From Auricularia sp. M13 (lineage: Eukaryota > Basidiomycota > Agaricomycetes > Auriculariales > Auriculariaceae): DNA of 64,000 nucleotides. The stretch is from assembly GCA_037042915.1 (NCBI GenBank), contig CM073197.1:3410001-3474000 (forward strand). The letters are read 5' to 3'. The notes under the pieces are model-generated. The model did not search any database, was not told where the DNA came from, and saw only the letters and a program-made list of their open reading frames with translations. Below are positions 10,440 through 22,537 of this stretch, piece by piece (position 1 is the stretch's first letter; every line of letters begins with the position of its first letter). A program made the translations under genes and the position numbers.

Positions 10440-12603
10440 ATGTCCGCGACACGGAATAGCCTCGACGAAGCACACGGCGCTACTGCAACAGCTTCTGCGG
10501 ACTTGTCTCATGAACATACGCTCGCGCACCGCGACACCGCCGAGCTCGAGGAGGAGTTCGAGATCAGCGGCATCCCGCAGCCTGATGACTGGGACGCCGA
10601 CCCTGACAACCCTCACAACTGGCCCCAGGGCAAAAAATGGGCGATGGCCGGCGTTGTCGCGTTGTACACCCTGGTTGCGTGCGTCTTTCCCGCCAGCTGC
10701 AAAGCCTGTTCTCACGCGTGCCACTGTAATCTCTTTGCAGACCTCTCGCGTCGAGTATGCTTGCGCCTGGCCTGATCGAAATGGCGCGGCATTTCAAGAC
10801 AACGAATCCCTCCCTCGTGTCGATGATCCTGTGGTAAGCACGCGCAGTTGGAATGTTTGGTTTGCACTGCTTATCATGCCGTGCAAAGCATATTCGTTCT
10901 GGGATTCGCAATAGGTAAGCTGATCTACACTGGTGCACCTACGCACGTAAATCGTCCCCACTTTTAAGGTCCAATGGTCTATGGCCCGCTCTCCGAGATG
11001 TACGGCCGCACATGGGTGAGTGCCTAATCCACCGTGCCAAGCTCTGAGATACCAGTTACCTCTCGCGACGGCTTGGAACTGCCGCGTTGGTTCATGCTAA
11101 TGCTCATTCCTGCATAGGTTCTGCATTTCTCGACGGCGTTTTTCTTGATCTTCAACACCGTGTCGATCTGGGCACCCAACCTGACAGCCATCCTGCTCTT
11201 CCGATTCTTGGGTACGCGCTCCACGCTGCAGAGTACCGTTTATGACTTGTCCTCTCGTGCAGCTGGTCTCGGTGGTAGCGCCGCCGTAGCTATTGGCGGA
11301 GGATGCATCGCCGATCTATTCCGCGAGAACGAGCGTGCGGCGGCCATGGGCCTCTTCTCCTTGGGCCCTTTGCTAGGTATCATCTCTTGCCATCAATTCT
11401 AGGCTCCCATATTTATATTGTTCTCCCAGGTCCTGTCGTCGGCCCCGTCGCAGGCGGCTTCATCGTCGATAGCATTGGGTTCAAATGGGTCTTCGTCATC
11501 GTCTCGATTCTCGGCGCCGTCAGCCTTCTCATTGGCATCCCCGTCCTGCGCGAGAGCTACGCGCCCGTGATCATTGAGAGGCGCACAAAGCGGCGCGCCA
11601 AGGACGAGGAGGCGCACGGGAAGGTTCCCGAGAAGGTTCCTGTGCCGCCGTCGCTTGGCCACGTCGTCTGGATTAACCTGTCGCGCCCGATCAACCTGCT
11701 CACCCGCAGCCTGACGTGTTTCATGCTCAGCCTCTACACCGGCGTGCTCTACGGATACATGTACCTGATGTTGACAACGTTCCCGACGCTCTATAGCCGT
11801 GTGTACGGCTGGGGTCCCGGCATCGTTGGCCTGGTATGCAAAAACGACACCATGCGCATGATGTTGGGCTCATGGCTTCAAGGCCTACCTCGGTCTCGGC
11901 ATAGGCTTCTTCCTCGCTGCAGTCGTCGGGTCTCAATGGATGAACAAACTTTACAACGTCGTGAGTCGCTCATTCGTACTTCTAACACGACGTGCCCATT
12001 CACTTCACGTTTAGCTGGTAGAACGTAACGGTGGCAAGTCCAGGCCGGAATTCCGCATTCCAGGGATGATCATTGGCAGCATAATTGTACCCATCGGCCT
12101 TTTGTGCGTCCACGGCCTAGAGTTCAGTCCAGCTGAGGCTGACCGTTTGCAGCTGGTACGGTTGGAGTGCGCACTACGCAATCCACTGGATCATGCCCGT
12201 CATCGGGACAGGCATATTCGGCTGCGGCGTCATGCTGACGTTCATCCCCATTCAACTCTATGTCAGAATTCCCCGTATTGTCCTTCGTTCATCCATACGC
12301 TAACGCCTATTCCAGCTCGTCGACACTTTCACTTTTGCCGCGAGTGCGATCGCCGCGTCGTCCTTACTGCGTTCACTCTTCGGATTCTCTTTCCCGCTCT
12401 TTGCATGTGCGTCCGTCACTCGCTTCCCACTGGCATCGCTCTTTAACGCCAGCCCCATAGCTCAAATGTACGCGAAGCTCAACACTGGACCGGGGAACAG
12501 CCTGCTGGGCGGCCTCGCGATTGTGCTCGGTGTGCCTTTCCCATTGTACCTGTACTTCTATGGAGAGCAAGTGCGTAGCAAGGATAAGTACACGCGTAAA
12601 TGA
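10440..12603 (+). CDS. MFS transporter, DHA1 (drug:H+ antiporter) type
   Basis: Twelve exons (10440-10678, 10741-10833, 10889-10914, 10969-11015, 11118-11211, 11263-11376, 11430-11833, 11883-11960, 12015-12103, 12153-12261, 12316-12406, 12461-12603) give 508 residues. The N-terminal tail ends in the family box DADPDNPHNW, followed by PLASSMLAPG. The loop 2-3 motif GPLSEMYGRTW and the antiporter motif C PVVGPVAGG are present, the central loop is basic (RRTKRRAKDEE), and hydrophobic stretches fit twelve membrane helices. This is the fungal TPO1/FLR1-like group that exports polyamines, azoles and other small molecules at the plasma membrane; the substrate cannot be told from sequence. Length is normal and nothing is broken. 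The 26-base third exon and the 102-base fourth intron are notable. Confidence 0.93.
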
Positions 12604-12850
12604 AGACGCGGATTGGATTTTTCGAGTGGGGTTGAAGATGAAATATCTAGCTTTTACGTCATTACTGTCTACTTTACCTCCATCCCTAAATTTACGCATT
12701 CATGCATACATAACTGTCGCTACATAGAGTCTTCGGGAATTTAGTGATACGTGGCTTTTACATCTCATAGCTGAGACGGAATGACATGTTTGAGGACGTC
12801 CATTGCAACCTTCTGGTAGCCAAGTCCAAGGCTCTAAGTACATCGATATC

Positions 12851-14996
12851 TCATTCCTCCCATCCCGAGTCCCGTTTCAAGTCTTCGCTCAATCCCAGTA
12901 CCGTCGGCAGCTGCTCGACATCTGTCATTGTAGGCAGAAGGTTCTCGTGCCCAATAGGCTGCCTTGTAAAGGCGAAGTCGATGAGCACGAGGTCGAAGGC
13001 ATCCGCGCCATTCATTTCCGCGGGCTTGTCTGAGAAGCCGGGCCTTGGAACACAAAGTATCTGATTTGTGTGCCAGTCTCCTTGAGAAATGAAAGACGAA
13101 TTCAAGACCGTGACTGCATTCCGGACGTCTTGGGACTAGATAATAGCGCGCGTGAGCGCGCATACCGATAAATCCAAAAGTGCTTACGAGTTTAACCTGC
13201 TCTTCATAGACCCAACAAGCCGCGACATAGGGCAAGACTTCGGACAGCGGTATGCCTTTGACATATTCCATAAGTATGCCGAATACCTTTTGACCATCGG
13301 GAAGCAAGAACTACGGTGTGACACTTTAGGATACGCCCCAGAAGCTCAGTTGAATCTCGTACCTGATGACAGCCATAAAAATGAGGAATGAGTTGACCCT
13401 GATATTGCGAAAGGCGATGGTACGCTGCCTCCTCGCGTTTGAGTAAGCTATCGGCATCATGAAGCTCATTGAGAATGTGGTTGGCAGCGTCCTCAGATTC
13501 GAGTTCGAAGAGAGTTGGCAGAGGCACAGGAAACAACCGCTCGTCAAAGAGCTTTAAGCACATGGTGCTACTCACAGAGCAGCGCTGTTTCGAGAGCCTT
13601 CCGAAGTACACCTGGGACCATTTTCCCTTTCCCTGCTGCTTGATCTCGGTGATCTCAAATTCGATATTGTCGTGCCGGTCGATCGCGAGTAGATCTCTAG
13701 CCCGAGAATCACGGGGCCGACGAACGTAACGCGATAGCATTTGGGTGACTTTCTGAGGCAAATCCGGTCCGTGGTACCACGTCGGCAGTTCGAAGTGCCA
13801 AGGCGCAAGCAAATTGGGAATGATAAACGTGCGGGTAACGGTTAAGAAAGCCCCCGGGGTAGGACGATTGGAGAATGCAGCGATGCTGGCTTGTTTTTTC
13901 CAGCGCAAGAATGCGTCGTAGTATTTGAAATCTCGCCCAAGCCGATAGACGTCGAAATCCCCGAAACAAGTGGGCGTCCCCTCGACATCGACATCCGCCG
14001 AAGGTTGATTCATAGCACCGAGTAAGAGATATTGGGTATCATCCAGGCTTTCTGAGATATTGGAGATAATAGAAGCGACGCAATATGCGAGAGAGTACGT
14101 CGTCGACGGGAAGACTTCGACGAAACTGGTGACGCGTGTCGTGAGACCATCGAAGGTATTCATTTTGAAGCGAGCCAAAGCAGATGTTGTTCCATCGGAA
14201 ATGATTCCATACGCGCATTTCTGCGCGTCGCATCGGAGGACTATGAAGTAGATGAGGTGTTCTAATGCTGTGGAAGGCTCCTGGACCTCGCGGCTATACC
14301 GCAAATCGGTAAGTTCTTTCCAGTCCACAATACCTGATGGCTAGTTGCTCTTATCAGAATGTAATTGAGGGTGAGATGAGACAGGACAGACGGACGATTT
14401 GGAGAAGGACACATATGCATGTCTTATGAGCCGATGCGTTAAAACCGGACATCCCGCCGAACTGGTACTTCCAGCTCCGATTGTAGTTGCGCATGTCGTA
14501 GTCATCAGGCACATTGCTCAAAACAAAGTCCACGACTACGCCAACTGCCGTTCATGTTAGACATATTATTGAACATTACGTAAGATGAGCAAACTCTTTG
14601 CGACGACTTGGACGTCCGTTGATAGGGTGCCATAATGTCCTTCGGGGAAGCAGAACCGCTTGGTCCACGTATGAATAATAGATAGCCATGCAGTCCATGA
14701 TGAGTTGTGTACGACCATAGCACGCACACTGTGGATACAATGTCAGAAACAGGATGTCAGTTACTTATGTATTCTGCGCACCTATCATCAAGATGACCAC
14801 GGAAGACAAGGCGCTTTAGGAGCAACTTGAAGCGTTCGTTCATGGCAGTAAAATTTATGGAGGAGCATATGCCGATACCGTGCCTAATGCGTCGTGCATC
14901 TTTAACGGCCTCGGCGGCTGTAAAGTCTGGTTCGATGACCGCGGGAGGGGTAGGCCACGACCACAGCGCTTCAAGAATGGACGCCGGCGATGACAT
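12851..14996 (-). CDS. Protein-kinase-like paralogue 1 of 4
   Basis: Six exons close exactly: 14996-14782, 14728-14595, 14544-14392, 14333-13363, 13310-13188 and 13135-12851 (626 residues; introns 50-58 bases). The first third is a family-specific region (WTAWLSIIHTWTKRFCF, VGVVVDFVLSN, TCICVLLQ). The C-terminal half looks kinase-like: QGKGKWSQVYFGRL as nucleotide loop, MCLKLFDERLFP with the candidate ATP-binding lysine, KREEAAYHRL for helix C, GILMEYVKGI as hinge, SQGDWHTNQIL as catalytic loop and VLIDFAF replacing DFG. It resembles fungal FunK1-like kinases in layout but I cannot assign it. No membrane segment is seen. It shares all five intron positions with paralogue 2. Confidence 0.85.
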
Positions 14997-15388
14997 GACA
15001 GATCACTGAAGCTGGATGCAGACAATGGCACAAGTAGCGGAGCTTCGTGCCACTCGACGACGAGAACTTTAAAGCAAAGCCTAGGTCCGCTTTTTATACT
15101 CCGCATGTTGACAGTTGATGCGTCTCAACCATTCATCAATAGATACTCAATGGATTCTCTACTCTACTCTCAGTGCCAGGAAGAACGAAGATTGAAAATG
15201 TGCTTAGTATGCACCTTTTCCAACGCCAAAAGTGCGGTATGCAGAGCCAAGGAAATGGTATTCTGCTCCAGTCATAACATCCTTCAAGTTCGCGAGACAC
15301 AGGAAATTGTGGTGCTTGGAACCCTCAAATTCTGTCACAATGGGAGCCAACGACCGCGATGTCAGACACATCAGTCTAGATGCATATC
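14997..15388. other. Spacer between kinase-like paralogues 1 and 2
   Basis: 392 bases holding the promoter of paralogue 2's downstream neighbour and the 3' end of paralogue 2. A minus-strand open frame (15392-15204, 62 codons) starts right after the stop of paralogue 2. It could be a relic of another tandem copy but has no diagnostic motif. Confidence 0.4.
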
Positions 15389-17558
15389 TCATTCATTCCA
15401 TCCCGCATCTCGCCGCAAGTCATCGCTTAGTCTCAACTCGAGCGCCAGCGCCCCCACATCTAGCATCTGAGGAAGGATGTTCGTCGTTCCCGTCGGCTGT
15501 GTTGCGAAAGCAAAGTCGACGAGCACGAGCTCGACAGCATCCGCACAGTAGACTTCCTCGCCATTGGCGTCGGTCTGGCGCATGAGGCACAGAACCTGCG
15601 CAGTGTGCCAATCCCTTTGCGATATGTGAGATGCGTTCAGGACGGCGACGGCGTTTCTGATGGATCGACACTGTACAATCGTGAGTGTTTGCGTGCAGAC
15701 CGTTCATGCATGCAGGGCGCGGTGCTTACGAATTTCACTTGCTCGTCGTAGTCCCAATATCGGCCGGCGAAAAGCAGCATATAGGACAGCAATGTCCCTT
15801 TGATGTTCTCCATGAGAATGCCGAATACCTTCTGGCCGTCGGGCATCGTAAACTGCCAGCGCGCAACGTGGGGTCGGTCACTGCGTCCAGAGATAAATCA
15901 GATCTGAACGACGCACTTGATGGCAGCCATAAAAGTGCGGCAGGAGCTGACCCTGGTGTTCTTCAAGGTGGTGGTACACGGCCTCCTCGCGACGGAGCAA
16001 GCTATCGGGATGGTGGAGCTCTTCGAGAAGCTGGTGTGCCCCATCCTCCTCGTCGAGGAGCCTCGGCGAAGGGACAGGGAAGAAGCGGTCGTCAAACAGT
16101 TTCAGACAGAGCTCGCTTCCTTCAGAGCTCCCGTCGCGCAAAAGCCTGCCCACGTAGACCTGCGACCATCGCCCTTTCCCGTTCTGCTTGACCTCTGTAA
16201 TCTCGAATGCGAGCTCACCGCCAGAGGCGAGCAGCTCGTGAGCGTCAGAATCCCGCGGACGGCGAACGCGACGAGATATCTCTTCAATGACTTGCTCGGG
16301 CAGCTCGAGCCTTTCATAATACGATGGGCAGCGCCAAGGGTCGAGAATATCGGGTATCACGGACGTGCGGGCGATACTCAAGCGGGAACCGATCCCAGGC
16401 AGGGCAGCGAATCCGCTGATGCTAGCCGCCTTTTTCCAGACCAAGAAAGCCCTGTAGTAATCCTCATCGCGCGCCAATTGATAGGCGTCAAAGTCGCGGA
16501 AACAGGTGTGGCCCACGTCCAAAGGAAGCGTCTTGACGATCTTCGGGTCGTTCATCGCGCCGAGCAGGCGACGTGGACTATCCCTGAGGCCAATCGAGAT
16601 GTTTGAAAGCACGGCAACCAGGCGATAGGCAAGCAACTGTGATTGGGGACCGAAAATCTCCACAAATGTGTCTTTGGGGAAATAGTGTTGCGTTATCGGT
16701 CTTGGCCTGATGTTAACAAAGGCGGACGTGGAACCGTCGGAGAGAATCGCATACGAGCAGCATCGCGCATCAGAGCGAGCTACCATGAGGTGCAGAAGAT
16801 GTTCGACGCGTGTTGTTGGCTTCACGATTAACCGCCCGCCGCGCAGGGAACGTAATTCGTTCCAATCCACCGTATCCAGGGGCTGTTCAGCTCAATGAGA
16901 AAAAATTGCAACGCAGTGCAAATGGTCCAAACGCACCACTTGAAACAGCGTGCATATGCAGGTCTTGTGGGCCGACAAGTCGAAGCTCGACGTCATCCCG
17001 CCTCGTTGCAGTTTCCAGGCGCGCTCGGTGTTACGAAGAACGTCGTTACCAGCAACATTGCTCAGGACAAAGTCCACTACTACGCCGACTGCACCGTGAC
17101 TGCATATCAATAGACGCGCTCGCCGTCTGAAGGTTGACTTGGACGCACGTTTTTCGACGACCTCGATCTCCGTTGTGAGCCCGATTCCGAAGTCACCGTA
17201 ATCCCCTGTGAGAAAACAGAACCGGGCGGCCCACCACTTGAATATGGAAAGCCATTCTAACCACGAATCGTTCGTCGGAGCCGCGAAACTGGGCTCGCTC
17301 CTGCTTGATTGTGAGACCTAAATGTTTCTGGATGAAAAGTTCAACGTACTTGTTGTTGCCGGACCCTTGAAAGCGAAGCCGATCCAATCTATAATCTAAA
17401 TCCTTGCACAACTTTGTGCAATGCGTTGAACCACTTGTTTTGGTACCGTGCACCAAGCGCGGCAAAGTCGACAGAGCTTCGGCTGGGGAAAAAGCTGGCT
17501 CGAGAACATCAGGTGGTTTTGGCCACGACGCAAGCTGTTCCCGTATAAATGAGGCCAT
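15389..17558 (-). CDS. Protein-kinase-like paralogue 2 of 4
   Basis: Exons 17558-17350, 17300-17149, 17088-16937, 16882-15917, 15852-15730 and 15670-15389 give 627 residues. The ATG at 17558 starts MASFIREQLASWPKPPDVLE, matching the N-termini of paralogues 1 and 3. The parts occur in the same order as in paralogue 1: CFLTGDYGDFGIGLTTEIE, VGVVVDFVLSNVAGND, NGKGRWSQVYVGRL, LCLKLFDDRFFP, FGILMENIKG, SQRDWHTAQVLC and LVLVDFAFATQP. In the catalytic loop the residue aligned with the metal-binding Asn reads TAQ rather than TNQ or QNQ, which would weaken or abolish catalysis. Tandem with paralogue 1 on the same strand. Confidence 0.85.
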
Positions 17559-17654
17559 GCCAAAAAGACGCCGTGGCGCTCCAACGGGAGGTATGGGTGG
17601 CAATGAAAGTGGAAAGGCAAGCAGGCCAAGAAAAAGCGCGAGTTTGAACTCCGC

Positions 17655-19128
17655 TGTTCGTGTGAGCACGCCAGAACACTGAGTTCTTAGATTTGACCTT
17701 CCGCCGGCCGGCCGGCCACCGTCCGCCAGCGTACGCGCCCATCTGCTGGGCCAGGCGACTTGCTCTTGACGGTCATTGCCGTCTCGTCGCCCAACAGCAC
17801 TGAGGTCTTTCCACCGGCGCTTACAGTCCAGAATCATTAAAGCCAACGACCGGCCTCAAGGGGTGTCCATCGGCAAAATCCGATAGCACGAGGACGAGGG
17901 AGGGAGGGGTCCGATGAGGACCTTATTTCGTTTTTTGAAAATTGAGTATTTGCCTCCGAAATCCATCTCGAAGCTGCATAGAAGGTCCCAAGACTTGTAT
18001 GACCACCTGAAATTGTGGTGTGAACCTTGTTTGAACCCTAACATGCAGCATACTATTCACAAGTAGGTCATTAGAGACCATCCACTCCTTGAGTACAGGT
18101 TGGGTCTAATTCAGGAATAACTTTGATAATCATGTGTCTGAATACTGAGACGTTGAATTGGTGACTTAGATACTTGGGAGAATGACAAAAAGCCCCGGGA
18201 TTATCGCGATGATCCCGGAGTTAGCGGTTCTAGATATCCGGAGGCAAATGCGTGGGAAGATATTACCGGATTAGGCAGGAGGGAGGGAGGGAGGGGTCCG
18301 CTGGAGAGCTTATTTCGTTTTTTGGACCCTGTGTAACTTTTTTTTTTCTTGGACACCCCTTGACCGGCCTTCAACGTTGTCAGCAGCGAGCCCCGGGCCT
18401 GCCCATGACAGCGGCATTTCGTCAAATGTAAACTCATATTCTTTCGTGTACAGCAATGTAAAATATCTATGCATTCCTGGATTCTCAAGTGGCTAACGCG
18501 CGTGGTCACATCGAAGTCAAAGCTGTGGTATGACGCAAACCGTGCATTATTCAACACGCACAAAGGATACTACTATGAGCATGGATCGCAGGCAAGAACG
18601 GACGATGCCCCGCTCACGTTTACAGCGCGTGGATGGCGTGACGAAGGGGGCGGGGGGGATATCCGATGAGCACCGACCTGCGCGCGCTGCCACCACTGTG
18701 GACGCGAAGAACGCGTCTATGGCGGTGCAAACACTCGGGTATATTCCAGTTGGGTGAACGCACCATGTTGTCCGACATACAGCGCTGTCGCCCTGATGCC
18801 CAGCCCTCTGGCCACGACACTCCTGTATGCCGCGATAGAACCATAGCTCCCGGCAAGGTCAACGTCGGGGCCGGACCATCGCCGCTATGTGCCCACTGGC
18901 ATGGGCGCGACATGGGCCCTCGATTTGACGGGCGGGTGTCAGCAGCGACGGCGAGAAAAAAAGAGGGAAAGAGTGAGGCAGCTTGTGACGGCTGTCTCCG
19001 TATGGACGTGTAGCCTCCGACCAACTCAGATTCGCCCTCCGTTTGGGTCCGACCCCGGACGGCCGGCAGCCGGCCGGCCGCCGGAAATCGAAATCTAAGA
19101 CCGTATAGTTCTCGAGCACACGCACGGA
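17655..19128. repeat. Inverted repeat pair, possible TIRs of a 1.5-kb element
   Basis: Bases 17655-17724 and the reverse complement of 19057-19128 share, in the same order, TTCGTGTG-AGCACG-like, AGAAC, TCTTAGATTT, TTCCG and GGCCGGCCGGC blocks ending in GTCC. By eye this is about 70 percent identity over 70 bases. The outer flanks show no clear target duplication and nothing inside resembles a transposase. Either a non-autonomous DNA element or two unrelated insertions of the same repeat. Confidence 0.35.
17890..18335 (+). repeat. Two copies of a 50-base interspersed repeat
   Basis: Copies at about 17890-17938 and 18275-18335 both read GAGGGAGGGAGGGGTCCG, a few variable bases, then CTTATTTCGTTTTTTG. 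An 11-base word (CGGAGGCAAAT) follows the first in inverted orientation and precedes the second, so the unit may be longer and rearranged. Confidence 0.6.
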
Positions 19129-20340
19129 AAATTATGTCTCGGAATTGTACGCACGTGCGCCTACATAGAAATATCACTTACCCAGACAAAGGTTCCTACT
19201 GTACTCAATTCATTCCTTTTCCCGTAATTGAAGTCGTGTGGCTGCATCACTTCAAGTTCACGCGGCTCAGGCTAAGTACAGTAGATGCCTGTGTCACCCA
19301 TCCTGGCCCGGGCAGCGCGGGAATTACGCGTAGCAAGGGTCGTCACGCGGCGGCGCTCAGGTAGCACGCGTCGAAGTCCGGATGCCTCGAGCTCTGCCAG
19401 CGCATCATCGCGCACAGTCCATGCCCGCTGCATCATGCGGCTGAGACAGCTGCAAAGATCTGTTCGCATGCCTCAGCGCGTCGAGATCGGACAGTGGATA
19501 TGGCATGGAATGTCGCGGGTAGCATAACTTAAGCAGCGGCGGAAGAATAAGGGACTGCATAGCGGCCGCAGAAGAAAGCCTGAGCGACTCCGAGTCGGTG
19601 GACGGAGTCTGTCTTTATCGGCGCCGCATTGTGGACCTCACAGGCAGGCATATCGTGTTCGTAGTGTACGAGCGGAGCATGCAAACGCGAGCGTCGAAGA
19701 GGAGTGCCATGGGTTGCGCTGCAGGTTCGGATGCGACTGTGGGCGGGTGGCGAGCGCGATTCACAGGGTAGCTGGTTCCCGGTCTCTGAGGGTACCGGTG
19801 GTACTGGTAGCCACTTTTAGTCGCGAGAATGGCGGCGTCAGCGCGGGATCGATGGGGTCCATACGCGTGCCCACAGCCAGCCACAACTGCTCTTACGAGC
19901 TGGACAGTGAGTGTTGAGCTGGTGTCCCGGACCGAGCATGAGCATGGTACGCAGAGATCAATGTGGCAGCAAGAGAGCTTGATGACGTGTCTGCAATACG
20001 TGACAAACACACAAACACGATTCCAGATTGAACGCACTGCAAATTCTGCAGGTTCAAGTTGCTAGCTGTTCATAACTCGATGAAACGGAGGGAAGTAAGC
20101 AGCGCGCGACAGTGAAGATGACAGCAGGAGAACATAAAACGGACGGACGGATGCAGAGGGCGGATGCAGTGCGTAAAGGCAGGGAGGAGACGGATGCGAT
20201 GGTCCGAGGTGGCCAAAGGGGGCGCAGGGGCACTATTCGGCGCGGGGTACTGTAGTGTATAGTATGGCATTGCGCAGGGATGGATAATTCATGAACGAAA
20301 AGGGTGCGATGCAGAGTCATAAGCGTCCAATGGCAGCGAT

Positions 20341-20909
20341 CTAGATGAGGCCGACGGCGACGACGCCGAAGAGCACGGCGCCGATGCTGAGGGCGGCGGT
20401 GCGGACGCCCGCTGCGATGTAGTCGTCTGGCGGGCCGTAGACGCCGCCGTTGCTGTTCTGGCCGGGCGAGGGCGCGCCGTTGGTGCCGCCACCGGGACCG
20501 CCCTCGCGAGTTTTGGCAGCGGTGGGCCAGGTGCGGGTGTCGACGGTCGTGTTGTTCGCGTTGTCCTGCTCGCCGTTATTGCCGGGCGGCACCGTCGGAC
20601 CAGAACTGTCGCCCTGGTCGGGCACGAACGTCACCACGACCGGCACCGTCACGGTCACGGCCGTCCGACCCGAGAACGACTGCGACAGCGAGAAGGACGT
20701 CGAGGTCACCGTCGTTCGCGATGCCGATGGCGTGGCCTGGCTATTCGCCTGTGTGTTCGACTGGCCGCCGGTGGTCTGGCTGTTGCTGTTAGTTTGTCCC
20801 TACAGGACGTCAGCGACGATGAGCAGCATGCCCGCTGTTGACTGGGGCTCACCAGGACGGGCAGCAGGGCGGAGGCAAGGACGAGCAGGAGGGCGCGCGG
20901 GAGGAGCAT
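20341..20909 (-). CDS. Small secreted protein, predicted GPI-anchored
   Basis: Exons 20909-20853 and 20799-20341 (53-base intron) give 171 residues. Exon 1 is a clean signal peptide (MLLPRALLLVLASALLPVL). The mature part is rich in Ser, Thr, Asn and Gly (QTNSNSQTTGGQSNTQANSQ; SRTTVTSTSFSLSQSF), has few charges, then a Gly/Asn/Pro-rich stretch, and ends in a hydrophobic 20-residue tail (LSIGAVLFGVVAVGLI) with no residues after it, as GPI-anchored proteins do. A cell-wall or plasma-membrane location is inferred. No enzymatic domain. Confidence 0.8.
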
Positions 20910-20976
20910 GGTCGCGGTTGCAGGACGAGGAGCGGAGTTCAGTTCTTGCCTCCTTGCCGCGACCAGCCCGCCCGCG
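20910..20976. promoter_or_regulatory. 67-base divergent gap between two start codons
   Basis: The start codons at 20909 (minus) and 20977 (plus) are only 67 bases apart, so both 5' leaders and core promoters must overlap each other or the opposite gene. No TATA box is visible. The intron of each gene lies within 60 bases of its start and could carry control sequences. Confidence 0.6.
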
Positions 20977-22537
20977 ATGGCGCCCGCGCCGTTCCACGAC
21001 TACCTCGTCTCGCTCGTCCTACAGCACAGTGCGCATATATTCTCGCCATTGCGCGCATTCTCATTGGCTGACGGCGGCGGCGACAACAGTGGTGCCGCCG
21101 GGCACAACGCCGCTCCCGCCGCACCTCGTCTCGTCTGCGCTCGCGTCGCGGCACCATCTGCTCCATTTGACGCCGTCGGACGCAGAATACTACTGCTGGC
21201 CGCTGACGCCGGCGCTCGAGCCGACGCACGGCCCGCCGGCCCGCGTCGTCGACGCCCTCGCGCGCCTCGACCTCGAAGTGCTCGAGGACACCGCGATGCC
21301 CGTCCGCTACCTGCCCGGCGGGCCCCAGGCGCTCGTCCACGTGCCCCTGCGTGGCTCCCCGACGACGGGGCGCATGGAGCAGCTCGTCCTCGTGTTCTCC
21401 TGGCAGCAGAACGACGCCGACGACGGCGAATGGCGCTTCCACGACGCCCGGCTCTTCACCGGCGGCCACGAGCAGCTCGACACGGGCTTTGCGACGCTCG
21501 ACGAGGCCCTCGCGGCCCGCTCGCCGTCGCCCAGCGATGGCGACGACAACGACTCGGACGCGTACTGGAACGGCTACGCCGCAAGCGAGCCGACGTCCCA
21601 CTCGCCCGGCTCCGCTGCAGCCGCCTCGCTCTCCGGCGGCGGCGCCGGCAGCGCGGGCGAGGACGCATACTGGGCGCGCTACGACGCAGAGCGCAGCACG
21701 GGCCACTCGCCCATCCCGCCGCCCGCCGCGCCGGCCATCGTCACGAAGCCCGGGACACTCGACGCCAACGCGCTCGCCAACGCCTTGCACAACACCAACA
21801 CCTCCGGGCGCCCGTCGCCGGTCCCGTCGCCTTCTCCGCTCGACACGAACCTGACGCTCCCGCCCGCGCCGGCGGGCACGGCGCCGCTCGACCTGCTGCC
21901 GTCGCCGACGCACCCGCTGCAGCAGCACCACGCGGGCACGCCGCAGGGCCTGACGCTGACGCTCGGCACGCCGCCGCCGTCAATCCCCACCGTCTCCGCG
22001 CCGCTGCCCACGAGCCCGTCCATCATCCACCAGTCGTTCATCGCCATCGCCGACAAGGGCAAGGGCCGCGCCACGCGCGCGCTCGTCACCGGCAGCCCCG
22101 TCGCTGGCCCTTCGCGGCTGCTCGTCGACGGCAACGGTGCCGGCAGCGGCGGGGGCGGGGAATCTGCACTGGCGATCAACCTCAATCCCGCGTCGCCGTC
22201 GCCGCTTTCGTCGACGGCGAGCAGTAATGGCAATCGCGGCGTGATGCCGAGCCCCATCTCCCCGCCCGCGAGCCGCGCGAACAGCATCCCCACCCCGGCG
22301 CCCTCCGCGGCGCTCCTGCGGCGCGGGAGCCACCCGCTCGCGACCTCGCACACGTTCAGCTCGTCCACGTCGTCCGTCTCGTCCAACTCGAACGCGAACG
22401 AGGATGTGGACGGCGCGCTGGGCGAGACGGTGCGCGGGCTGTACCGCGTTTGGCGCGCCACGCACAGCGCGAACGGGGGCGGGGAGGACGACGACCGCGC
22501 GGCGTTCTTGAGCTTTGTAGCGAGGAGCTTGCGGTAG
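20977..22537 (+). CDS. Basidiomycete hypothetical protein, Ser/Pro-rich
   Basis: Exon 20977-21028 is joined through a 61-base intron to 21090-22537, giving 499 residues. The protein starts MAPAPFHDYLVSLVLQHMVP, so the first ~160 residues are folded (DAEYYCWPL, LEDTAMPVRYLPGGPQALVH, QLVLVFSWQQND, WRFHDARLF). A long low-complexity Pro/Ser/Ala region follows, and the end is a short helical segment (GETVRGLYRVWRATHS). Two YW-type motifs recur (DAYWNGYAA and DAYWARYDA). The function is unknown. The reading frame in the very GC-rich middle was chosen because it stays open and links to both ends; frames on the other strand are shadows. Confidence 0.78.

Larger units (their letters stand above)
17559..20340. 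other. 2.8-kb gene-free region with repeats
   Basis: No exon chain with recognisable content was found on either strand. The region holds an imperfect inverted repeat pair, two copies of a GAGGGAGGGAGGGGTCC block and several GC-rich CCGGCCGG runs. Two lightly coding-looking minus-strand frames (19177-18620, 20037-19615) are probably chance products of high GC. Confidence 0.5.

Noticed and set aside
18201-19177. Minus-strand frames of 120-185 codons around 18.2-19.2 kb
   Set aside because: They read through simple GGGAGG and CCGG repeats and have no exon structure.
20450-22227. Long overlapping open frames through the GC-rich gene at 20977-22537 and its upstream neighbour, on both strands
   Set aside because: High GC keeps several frames open. 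Only the spliced plus-strand model starting MAPAPFHDY links a sensible N-terminus to the long Ser/Pro-rich frame; the rest are shadows.
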